Assembly: GCF_016650695.1 (NCBI RefSeq) | Contig: NZ_JAEKFH010000003.1 | Span: 454,001-518,000 of the forward strand | DNA length: 64,000 nt | Source: Pseudomonas sp. TH41 | GTDB lineage: Bacteria > Pseudomonadota > Gammaproteobacteria > Pseudomonadales > Pseudomonadaceae | Reading direction: 5' to 3' | Made by a program: the position numbers and the translations under genes | Shown here: positions 8,801 to 17,209 of the stretch, in pieces | How positions within the stretch are numbered: the stretch's first letter is position 1 | How the letters are laid out: each line of letters opens with the position of its first letter | The notes under the pieces: model-generated | The model's input: only the letters and a program-made list of their open reading frames with translations | What the model was told of the DNA's origin: nothing | The model's database searches: none

Positions 8801-11800
8801 GCTTCACTGAAGGTGATGGTCACTAACGAAGTCTGACCGGCTGCCAGCGTTGGCGAGGCGACCACAATGGTTGCGGTCGGGCGCTGGCTGTCGATAGTGT
8901 AAGTATTGGAGTCGGTGGTAGCGGTACCGGCGTTGCCGGACAGGTCGGTAATCCCGGTGTTATCCAGAGCGATCACATTGCCGCTGTGGGTGACGCCGTT
9001 CACCGGGCTCAGTGTGGCAGTCCATGTCACGCCACCATCGCTGCTACTCACCGCACTCAGCGTACCGTTGTCGATTGTCAGATCGGCGTTGGTAAAACCG
9101 CTGACCGCCTCGGAGAAGGTGATGGTCACCAACGAAGTCTGACCGATCCCCAACGCAGTGTCTGTCACCACGATGGTCGCCGTCGGACGCACGGTGTCGA
9201 TGGCGTAGTTGTTCGAATCGGTGCTGCCTGTACCGACGTTGCCGGAACCGTTCTGCACGCCAGTATTGTCCAGGGTGATCAGGTTGGTGGCGTCGGTAAT
9301 GGCGTTGCTCGGGGTAAAGGTCGCCGTCCAGGTCACGCCGCCATCGCTGCTGCTGACCGCGGTCAGCGTGCCGTTGGCAATCGTCAGGTCGGCGTTGCTG
9401 AAACCGCTCACCGCCTCGGAAAAGGTGATGGTCACCAGCGAGGTGTCACCGATTTTCAAGGCGTTGTCGGCCACCACGATGGTCGCGGTCGGGCGCACGG
9501 TATCGATGGTGAAGTTACCGGAATTGGTGGTGCCGCTGCCCGCATTGCCGGCCAGGTCGGCCACGCCGGCGTTGGCCAGGGTGATCAGGTTGGTCGTATC
9601 GTTGATGCCCGCAGTCGGCGTGAATGTGGCGGTCCAGGTGATACCGCCGTCACTGCTGCTGACCGCGGTCAGGGTGCCGTTGGGGATCGTCAGGTCGGCG
9701 TTGGTGAAGCCGGTCACCGCCTCGCTGAAGGTGATAGTCACCAGCGAGGTTTCACCGGCAGCCAACGTCGGGTCGGCCAGCACGATCGTGGCGGTCGGAC
9801 GCTGGGTGTCGATGGCGAAGTTATTCGAGTCGGTGCTGCCGGTCCCGGCGTTGCCAGACAGGTCGGCCACGCCGGTGTTGTCCAGGGTGATCAGGTTAGT
9901 GGCGTCGGTGGTGCTGGCGCTCGGGGTAAAGGTCGCCGTCCAGGTGATCCCGCCATCGCTGCTGCTGACCGCCGTCAACGTGCCATTGGCAATCGTCAGG
10001 TCGGCGTTGGTAAAACCGCTGACCGCCTCGGAGAAGGTGATGGTCACCAACGAGGTTTCGCCGATTTTCAACGCGTTGTCGGCGACCACGATTGTCGCGG
10101 TCGGGCGTACGGTGTCGATGGCGTAGTTGTTGGAGTTGGACGTACCCAGGCCAATATTGCCCACCGCGTTTTGCACACCGGTGTTGTCCAGGGTGATCAG
10201 GTTGGTGGCGTCAGTAATGGCGTTGCTCGGGGTGAAGGTCGCCGTCCAGGTCACACCTCCATCGCTGCTGCTCACCGCAGTCAGCGTGCCGTTGGCAATG
10301 GTCAGATCGGCGTTGGTAAAACCGGTAACCGCCTCGCTGAAGGTGATGGTCACCAGCGAGGTGTCACCGATTTTCAAAGCGTTGTCGGCGACCACGATGG
10401 TCGCGGTCGGGTGCGCGGTGTTGACCACGTAGTTGCCCGAGTCGGTGGTGCCGCTGCCGGTGTTGCCGGCCAGGTCACTGACCCCCGTATTGCTCAAGGT
10501 GATCAGGTTGGTCGCATCCGCTACCCCGTCGGCCGGGGTGAAGGTCGCGGTCCAGGTGATGCCGCCGTCGCTGCTGCTCACCGCGCTCAACGTGCCGTTG
10601 GCGATGCTCAGGTCGGCGTTGGTGAAGCCGCTCACCGCCTCGCTGAAAGTGATGGTCACCAGCGAGGTTTCACCGGCAGCCAATGTCGGGTCGGCCACCA
10701 CAATCGTGGCGGTCGGACGCTGGGTGTCGATGGCGAAGTTGTTCGAGTCGGTGCTGCCGCTCCCCGCATTACCGGCCAGGTCGGTGACGCCGGTATTGTC
10801 CAGGGTGATCAGGTTAGTGGCGTCAGTGGTGCTGGCACTCGGAGTAAAGGTCGCCGTCCAGGTGATGCCGCCGTCACTGCTGCTCACGGCAGTCAGGGTG
10901 CCGTTGGCAATGGTCAGGTCGGCGTTGGTGAAGCCGGTCACTGCCTCGCTGAAGGTAATGGTCACCAGCGAGCTCTGGCCGATGGCTAACGCCGTGTCCG
11001 CAATCACGATGCTCGCCGTCGGGCGCACGCCATCGATGGAATAGTTGTTGGACGTGGTGGTGCCGGAGCCGGCGTTGCTCGCCAGGTCCTGTACGCCGGT
11101 GTTGTCCAGGGTGATGTGGTTGCTGGCGTTGGTGATGTTGGTCGTCGGGGTGAAGGTCGCGGTCCAGGTGATGCCGCCGTCGCTGCTGCTCACCGCACTC
11201 AGGGTACCGTTGGCAATCGTCAGGTCGGCGTTGGTGAAACCGGTCACCGCTTCGCTGAAGGTAATGGTCACGGGTGAGGTCTGGCCGATGCCCAGGCTGG
11301 TCGTGCCGACCACAATGGTCGCCGTCGGCCGTAGGGTGTCGACCGCATAGGTGTTCGAATTGGTCGTGCCGCTACCGGCATTGCCCGCCGTGTCACTGAC
11401 CCCGGCATTACTCAGGGTTATCACGTCGCCGGTATGGGAAACCGTTGAGGTCGGGGTCAGGGTCGCGGTCCAGGTGATGCCGCCGTCGTTGCTGCTCACC
11501 GCGCTCAAGGTACCGTCGGCAACCGTCAGGTCGGCGTTGGTGAAACCGGTCACCGCTTCGCTGAAGGTAATGGTCACCAGGGACGTTCCCCCGATGTTCA
11601 GCGCACTGCTGGCGACCACGAGACTCGCGGTCGGTCGCACAGTGTCGACCGCATAGGTGTTGGACGTGGTCGTGCCGGTGCCGGCGTTGGTCGCGGTATC
11701 GGTATAGAGGGTGTTGTCCAGGGTAATGACGTTGCCGCTGCTGTTGTTACCGGCGGTCGGCGTCAGGGTCGCGGTCCAGTGGATGTTGTCGCTGGTGGTC

Positions 11801-12772
11801 AGGTTGCTCAGGGTACCGTTGGATGCCGACATGTCCGCCAGGCTGAAACTGCTCACCGCTTCGCTGAACGTAATGTTCACTGTCGAGTTGACCGTGGTGC
11901 TCAACGTCGGAGCAACGACTGTGACGGTCGCAGTCGGGCGCACGGTATCGATGGCATAGTTGTTGGACGAGGTGGTGCCGGTCCCCGCCGTGCTCGTCGA
12001 CACGCTGCTGACGCCGGTATTGTCCAGGACGATGTGGTTGGTGGCGCTGGTGGTGCCCGCGCTGGGGGTGAAGGTCGCGGTCCAGGTGGTGCCGCCGTCG
12101 CTGGAGCTGACCGAGCTCAGGGTGCCGTTGGAAATCGTCAGATCGGCGTTGGTGAACCCAGTCACCGCCTGGTTGAAGGTAAAGGTCACTAAGGAGGTGC
12201 TGCCGATGTGCTGGGCGGTGTTGCTGAATACGATGGTCGCGGTCGGGGCCGGATTGTAAGCGGTGTTCGCCGTTGCGCCGACATCGTTGAACAGGCCGTT
12301 GACTGCTGTTGGTTTGTTGCCTGCCGAGGCGCCGGTGGCCAAGCCACCGTTACCACTGGCACCGGTGTTGGACGCACCGCCCAGGGCCGCGAAGTTGGAC
12401 GCCGTGATCAATACCGTGCCTTTGTTCCAGATGGCACCGACACCCAGGCCCCCGTCACCGCCATTCAGAGCAGTGCCGCTGCCGCTCGCCGAGCCGCCAC
12501 CGCCGCCGCCGCCGGCACCGATGTTACCGGTAATCGAGCTAGTGCCGACGATGGTCAGGGTGGCGCCGCTGGCGTTGTAGATACCGCCGGCCGCTCCGCC
12601 GCCCTTGCCACCGGCACCATTCCAGCCGGAACCACCACCACCACCGCCGATCGACAAGGCGCCAGAGGCCGCTGTGCCGCCAGCGGAACCGTTGGTATAA
12701 CCGTAGATGCCGGTCGAACCGGCACCACCGCTGCTCGAACCGCCGTGGCCGCCCATGGTTCTGTAGCCCCCC
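5860..12772 (-). CDS. Giant Ig-like repeat adhesin, C-terminal reading frame (after the G7 shift)
   Basis: This frame continues the glycine-rich region and then encodes about 19 tandem Ig-like domains of about 102 aa. Each has the pattern RPTATIVVADxxL-IG-TSLVTITFSEAV-GF-NADL-NGTL-SSSDGG-TWTATFTP-LITLDN, close to the bacterial Ig-like repeat found in large adhesins. A unique C-terminal part of about 200 aa follows. It is Pro-rich, then Gly/Ser-rich, and ends with a Gln-rich helix (GEQLQQLENTEKQQIQ). No RTX nonapeptides or sortase/autotransporter anchor are visible. The frame has no proper start of its own (first ATGs are inside glycine-rich coding sequence). It joins the preceding frame if one G is removed from the tract at 12767-12773, giving one protein of about 2750 aa. 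Confidence 0.85.
6440..12255 (-). repeat. 19 tandem 306-bp coding repeats (Ig-like domains)
   Basis: About 19 units of about 306 bp encode the Ig-like domains. Counting the unit starts (RPTAT and variants) gives 19, and the length divided by 306 agrees. Units 5-16 show a three-unit super-period (starts of the type TDTAL-IG, ADPTLAAG, ADNALKIG), so the array grew partly by duplication of 918-bp blocks. Near-identical units make the copy number vulnerable to recombination and assembly collapse. Confidence 0.9.
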
Positions 12773-14098
12773 CGTGCCACCCTGGTTGGCGGTGCCCGCA
12801 GTTCCGGCGTAGACACCGCTCCCGGAGCCGGTAATGCCACCATGCCCGCCGTTGCCCCCGCCCACCGCGCCACCACCGCCACCGCCACCGCCGACATCGC
12901 CACCGGTCACACCACCGCCACCACCGCCACCCGAGGCTGCGTTCGCTGTCACGCTGACGTTATTCAGGGTCAGGTCACCGAAGTTACTGATCCCCGCCCC
13001 CAACAAATTGGCCGCGGTAGTACCGTTACCGCCATTGCCGCCGTTGCCGGCCATCAGTCCGTTGGTGATGATCAGACCGTCGAGGGTCGCAGTGACCCCG
13101 GCATTGACCTGGAGCACCCGGGTCTTGTGCTGACCGTTGAGGGTCACATCGGCAATGCCGTCATGGTTCAGATCACCCTCAACCGTGACGTTCTTGGTGA
13201 TGGTCAGTTGCGAGTTCAGATTGATAGTCATGGTGGTGCTGAAGGTAACCGTGTCACCCGCCACGGCATCGATCAGGTCCTGACGCAACGAGCCGACCCC
13301 ACTGTCACCGTTGTTGGTGACCGTCAGGGTCGCGAGGCCGTACTGATAGGCGGCCATGGACTGGGCCGACAGCACGTTGTGGCTCTCGATGGTGCCGGTG
13401 GCGATTTCCAGGTTCCAGTCGCCACCCAGACCGGTACGGTTGGTCGACGCGGCAATATCACGCCCAGTGTATTGCGCCAGAGAGTCGACAAAGCTGATGC
13501 CCTTTTCACCTGCGGCGGTGTTGCAGGCGTAGATCAGAATGTCGCCGCCGACGTTCATGTCCTTGCCGATCTCGGCCAGCACGGCGCTGCGGGCCGCCAC
13601 GTTATCGGCCGACAGGTAAGTGTCGCCCAGCCACAGGTCGCCGGTATTCCCGTGGGCGATGATTTCCACGGTACTCACACCGTGATGGGTATCCAGATAA
13701 TCAGCGATTTGCTGCAAACCATCCTTGGTCGGGTCGAGCTGGACCACCTGGGTGCCGGGTGCCACGCCTTTGAGCAGGCTATCGGCGTCCTTGATGCGCG
13801 AGTCGACGAACACCACGCTCTGGCCGGGTACGGCGGTGGGCGTCGCAGCAGGCGCAGGCGTAGCCGCTGATGTGTTGTCCGTCTGGCCGTGGGTGTCCTT
13901 GCTGGCCACCGGGTGGTCGGCAACCGGTGCCTTGGCAGCGTCCGCCGTGGCGTGGCTGTCAGCTTGGGCGGCGGTATCGGCCACCGTGGCCGCCACTGCG
14001 CCGTCGAACAGCATTCGCGGCTCCAGGGACATGATCAATGGCGATACCAGGACGCGTGCGCCTTCCGTGACCCGCGATTTGCCTTTGCTCCACCACAT
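12539..14098 (-). CDS. Giant adhesin, N-terminal reading frame: LEPR motif, DUF4347 and beta-helix
   Basis: No Sec signal peptide is present. A basic leader is followed by SLEPRMLFDGA, the LEPR-XLL motif found near the N-terminus of very large repeat proteins. A linker of about 60 residues leads to a DUF4347 domain with IIAHGNTG and IYACNTA motifs, then a GSLRQ beta-helix-like segment and Gly-rich loops. I prefer the ATG at 14098 (GGTGAG upstream); a TTG at 14134 is the longest option but lies in the T-run of a hairpin. Past 12767 this frame turns into Arg/Trp-rich nonsense to its stop at 12539, so the true protein continues in the other frame. Surface adhesion is the expected role. Confidence 0.82.
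   Translation of the reverse strand: MWWSKGKSRVTEGARVLVSPLIMSLEPRMLFDGAVAATVADTAAQADSHATADAAKAPVADHPVASKDTHGQTDNTSAATPAPAATPTAVPGQSVVFVDSRIKDADSLLKGVAPGTQVVQLDPTKDGLQQIADYLDTHHGVSTVEIIAHGNTGDLWLGDTYLSADNVAARSAVLAEIGKDMNVGGDILIYACNTAAGEKGISFVDSLAQYTGRDIAASTNRTGLGGDWNLEIATGTIESHNVLSAQSMAAYQYGLATLTVTNNGDSGVGSLRQDLIDAVAGDTVTFSTTMTINLNSQLTITKNVTVEGDLNHDGIADVTLNGQHKTRVLQVNAGVTATLDGLIITNGLMAGNGGNGGNGTTAANLLGAGISNFGDLTLNNVSVTANAASGGGGGGGVTGGDVGGGGGGGGAVGGGNGGHGGITGSGSGVYAGTAGTANQGGTGGLQNHGRPRRFEQRWCRFDRHLRLYQRFRWRHSGLWRLVDRRWWWWFRLEWCRWQGRRSGRRYLQRQRRHPDHRRH
12767..12773 (-). other. G7 homopolymer at the frameshift in the adhesin gene
   Basis: On the coding strand the sequence reads GGCACGGGGGGGCTACAG. 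With seven G the upstream frame gives GTGGLQNHGRPRR and degenerates. With six G it would read GTGGYRTMGGHGG and run into the repeat domains. The shift is therefore a single-base insertion in a homopolymer, either real slippage (phase variation) or a sequencing error. Confidence 0.85.
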
Positions 14099-14140
14099 GC
14101 TGCTCACCCAGACTCGAACGCTCTTACCGCGCAAATGAAA

Positions 14141-14166
14141 ACGCCACGATCAACTGATCGCGGCGT
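14141..14166 (-). terminator. Terminator-like hairpin between the sulfotransferase and adhesin genes
   Basis: Minus strand: ACGCCGCGATCA-GT-TGATCGTGGCGT pairs over 12 positions (one G-U; the tight loop will open), followed by TTTCATTT. The sulfotransferase stop codon (TGA) sits in the apical part. It could attenuate transcription into the adhesin gene. The T-run is interrupted, so efficiency is uncertain. Confidence 0.5.
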
Positions 14167-15028
14167 CGGCTTTCATACGAATGACATTGGCAGCGCTGGC
14201 AGAGCCATCGAGCCAAAAGGACAGTTCAGCGTATTGCGCAAATAGGTCCGGCGGCAGAATGGTGCGCCGTGACTCCAGGGAAACCCTGGATCTGACTTTG
14301 TGCAGACCTGCAACCCCAAGTGCCTGGTCGAACTCAGGCGCATCGTAGGCCAGGTGGTTGAAATCATGTTCGAACCAGGGTTCGCCGATGAAATCGTAGA
14401 TCAACCGCATGACCCGTTCGGGGGCCTGGGTCAGCAGGTCGTAATCGACGATCAGCAACGACTCGGCGTGCTCGCCGTAATAGGCTTCCTTGAGCGCAGC
14501 CCAGGCAAATCCCACCAGGCGATTGCGCTGCGCCAGCGTTTCGCAGCGGCTGTACACCGTGTTGCGCTCGACCGCATCGCCGAACAGTTTGGTATTTTCA
14601 AAAGGATTGGCGCGATACAACCGTTCAAGGCTGTCCATGACCCAGGCGACATTGCGCACGCAGGCGATGACCTTGGCCTGGGGAAACAGATCGTTCAGCG
14701 CCGGGAGCCGCGAGCTCCATTGGCGATTGGTGTCGAAGACGATCTGCTTATCGGCCTTGTCGGCGTAGTAGGAATCGAACAGCCCCCGCAGCAAGCGACG
14801 GCGCAACGGTGTGTCGATCACCGCACCGAACTCGCTGCCGGCACTGCACTGATCGAGAATGCCGCTGAACAGGGCACCGACGGGGCTGGTCATACCGGCG
14901 TGAAAACGCGGGTTCTGCAAGAGGATCGCAGAAAGCAGGGTCGAGCCTGAGCGCGGCAAGCCGGAAATAAAATGGAATTGCTGCAATCCTTTCACCGTAG
15001 CCTGAAGTCCCTTTGTAGGGCGAAGCAT
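14150..15028 (-). CDS. PAPS-dependent sulfotransferase family protein
   Basis: The 292-aa soluble protein has the 5'-phosphosulfate-binding motif LPRSGSTLL (residues 24-32) and a plausible 3'-phosphate-binding region VIACVRNVAWVMDSL (Arg124, Ser132), as in sulfotransferases that move sulfate from PAPS to a protein, sugar or small molecule. It lies between the M50 transporter-like gene and the adhesin gene, all on the minus strand, and an APS kinase ends the cluster. That arrangement suggests sulfation of the exported protein or an associated glycan (inference). The ATG at 15028 has only a weak ribosome-binding site, and an internal TTG or GTG start is possible. The acceptor cannot be read from sequence. 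Confidence 0.88.
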   Translation of the reverse strand: MLRPTKGLQATVKGLQQFHFISGLPRSGSTLLSAILLQNPRFHAGMTSPVGALFSGILDQCSAGSEFGAVIDTPLRRRLLRGLFDSYYADKADKQIVFDTNRQWSSRLPALNDLFPQAKVIACVRNVAWVMDSLERLYRANPFENTKLFGDAVERNTVYSRCETLAQRNRLVGFAWAALKEAYYGEHAESLLIVDYDLLTQAPERVMRLIYDFIGEPWFEHDFNHLAYDAPEFDQALGVAGLHKVRSRVSLESRRTILPPDLFAQYAELSFWLDGSASAANVIRMKADAAIS

Positions 15029-15112
15029 AGCTTATGCAATGCTTTCCGACTAATGGTGTTCTGATATCAAATCGAAGCAAGAACCTGTCAATAGCCGCGA
15101 AATGTCCCTGCG

Positions 15113-17209
15113 CTAAAAACCACTCTCCCTCACGCCCAATGCCGCCAATCGGCGCCAGGCGGTACCCAACAATGACTCACTGCGCCCCTGCAACACCACC
15201 AGACCACGCAATGGCTGCACCGGGGTGGCAATGCTGTCGAGGACTTTGAGCCGCACCGCGTATTGCGCTTGCACAGGCTCGGCGCGCTGACTTTGATCGC
15301 GGCGCACGGCGATCGGTCCGTGGTGGTCGGAGGTCAGCGCTTCCTGATCGACGACCGCCGCGCCGTTGGCGTCAATTTCAGTCAGCTCGACCGCTACCGC
15401 CGGGTGCATCGGGTCTTCGGCGATAAACCGCCCTGTCGCACCGGGTACCACCCGCCACAGCTCGGCTTCGGCCAAATAACCGCGCAGTCGCGCGCCCTCT
15501 TCGACAACTCGAACCAAGGTGTCTTTGGGCGACAGCCAACGGCCAACGGCCAGTTGCGGCAACAGATCGCGCACCTTCCCAGTCTGAGGGGCCCGCAGCA
15601 GCAGGCGTTCGCGCTGCGCCGCCAATCCTCGATACTCGGCCACCGCCTCCGCCAGCCGCTGCTCGACGATACCCGCATCAGCGGCGGTTTCGCTGCGCCC
15701 GGCCTGACGCCGCATCTGCAATTGCTGGATCTCGATTTCCCGGCGCACGATGGCCTGACGCGAATCCAGGTCCGGCGACTCAAGCTCAATCAGCACATCG
15801 CCCTGAGCAACGATCTGTCCATCGCCGACATTCAGCTGTTTGACCCGTGCCGCCACCGGCGCATGCAAGGCACTGACTCGGCCAGCCTCCAGCATGCTAG
15901 GCAGCTCCACCGCGCTGCGCCACGGCAGCACCAGCGCGACAATCACCGCCAACAACCCCAAGCCACTGAGCAACGCCCGCGGTGCATGGGCCTGTTCGCG
16001 GCGGCTCCACCATTCGCGCCACTCGCGCGCAACCGGCAAGAAGATGAACCACACCAGCTCGACCATCATCAGGAAGATCCCCAATAACTTGAAGAACAGG
16101 TGATACACCGCCAGCGCAATTCCGAAAAACAACACCGCGCGCCACAGCCACGAGCCATACCCCCACCACAGCAAACGTCGCTGCATCGATGGCGACCAGG
16201 GCTCCGGTGCCGGCGCACCGTAACCAAATAACGCCTCACGCAATCGCCAACGACACAAGGCAAATGCCCGGCCCTGGAGGTTATCCACCCCCCAGAAATC
16301 ACTGAGCAAAAAATAACCATCGAAGCGCATGAACGGGTTCAGGTTGACTGCCAGCGTGGTGAGCCAGGTCGCGCTGGCGAGCATGAACGCCGCCGTACGC
16401 GCGGGTCCGTCCGGCAACAGCGACCAGGCGAGCAACGCGATACACGCCAGCAGCAATTCGGCAAGCACCCCGCCCGCGCCGATCAGCAAGCGCGCGCGAC
16501 GATCATTGACCCGCCAGGCATCGCTGACATCGGTGTAAAACATCGGCAGCAGCACCATGAACGCCACCCCCATACTCTGCACCCGGCAACCGGCACGCTT
16601 GGCCATGAAGGCATGGCCGAACTCGTGACAGAGCTTGGCGAAGAACAGTGCCGCGCCAAACGCCAGCGCACCACCGAGGCTGAACAAGTGCGGGAACGTC
16701 GCGATAAAACGCTGCCAGTCCCGCAACACCAGAAACACTCCCAGGCCCAGAGTCAGTGGCAAACCGTAGCGCAGCGCACCAGGGCCAAAACGCGCGAGCC
16801 ATGGCCACGCACGATTGAGGAAAGCGTCAGGGCGCCACAGTGGAATCCGGAAAAACAGGTATTGGTGCAGCAAGATCTGCCACACACTCTGACGCTGTGC
16901 GGCTGCCTTGATGCCATAACTGGCGCGTTGTTGCGGGTCGAGGGCGGAGATCAAGTCGTGGGCCCGCAAAAAACTCAGCAGATGCTCAAGCTCCGTGGCA
17001 TCCAGTGGCAAACCCGGTTCGCGATTGGCGGCGCGCAGCACTTGCTCGGGATCGCCCAAAGACCAATGACGCAGCAAGCGCATGGCCGCGGCCCCGAGTT
17101 TGAAGTAGCGCCCGCGCAGCGGATCGGCCAAGGTCCAGCGCGGCGACCCGTCCAGCGCCGGAGCGGCCATCTGCAACTGTAAATCGGCGCGCAGGCTCGG
17201 TAGCGTCAT
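15113..17209 (-). CDS. M50 (site-2 protease-like) membrane peptidase fused to a lipoyl/HlyD domain
   Basis: The 698-aa protein has an N-terminal soluble region of about 100 aa. A multi-span membrane domain follows with zinc motif HEFGH (His195, Glu196, His199) and the second metal motif NPFMRFDGY (Asp297). After further membrane helices to about residue 420 comes a periplasmic part with a biotinyl-lipoyl-like half (APVAARVKQLNVGDGQIVAQGDVLIELESPDL), a coiled coil and a second half-motif. Such M50-HlyD fusions accompany peptide or protein export loci. The start ATG directly follows the TAG of the GAF-HlyD gene, indicating translational coupling. It may process or help translocate the adhesin (inference). 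Confidence 0.87.
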   Translation of the reverse strand: MTLPSLRADLQLQMAAPALDGSPRWTLADPLRGRYFKLGAAAMRLLRHWSLGDPEQVLRAANREPGLPLDATELEHLLSFLRAHDLISALDPQQRASYGIKAAAQRQSVWQILLHQYLFFRIPLWRPDAFLNRAWPWLARFGPGALRYGLPLTLGLGVFLVLRDWQRFIATFPHLFSLGGALAFGAALFFAKLCHEFGHAFMAKRAGCRVQSMGVAFMVLLPMFYTDVSDAWRVNDRRARLLIGAGGVLAELLLACIALLAWSLLPDGPARTAAFMLASATWLTTLAVNLNPFMRFDGYFLLSDFWGVDNLQGRAFALCRWRLREALFGYGAPAPEPWSPSMQRRLLWWGYGSWLWRAVLFFGIALAVYHLFFKLLGIFLMMVELVWFIFLPVAREWREWWSRREQAHAPRALLSGLGLLAVIVALVLPWRSAVELPSMLEAGRVSALHAPVAARVKQLNVGDGQIVAQGDVLIELESPDLDSRQAIVRREIEIQQLQMRRQAGRSETAADAGIVEQRLAEAVAEYRGLAAQRERLLLRAPQTGKVRDLLPQLAVGRWLSPKDTLVRVVEEGARLRGYLAEAELWRVVPGATGRFIAEDPMHPAVAVELTEIDANGAAVVDQEALTSDHHGPIAVRRDQSQRAEPVQAQYAVRLKVLDSIATPVQPLRGLVVLQGRSESLLGTAWRRLAALGVRESGF

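Noticed and set aside
8986..10989. Long plus-strand open frame (667 aa) and several 101-203 aa frames opposite the adhesin repeats
   Set aside because: They repeat with the same 306-bp period as the Ig-coding strand and have no ribosome-binding sites. They are antisense shadows of repetitive, GC-rich coding sequence.
6440..12255. Regular repeats as a CRISPR array
   Set aside because: Units are about 306 bp, vary in sequence, and encode protein domains without spacers; no cas genes are nearby.
12834..13870. Plus-strand frames opposite the adhesin N-terminus (99 and 342 aa)
   Set aside because: Pro/Thr- or His/Arg-rich shadows of glycine-rich and DUF4347 coding sequence on the minus strand.
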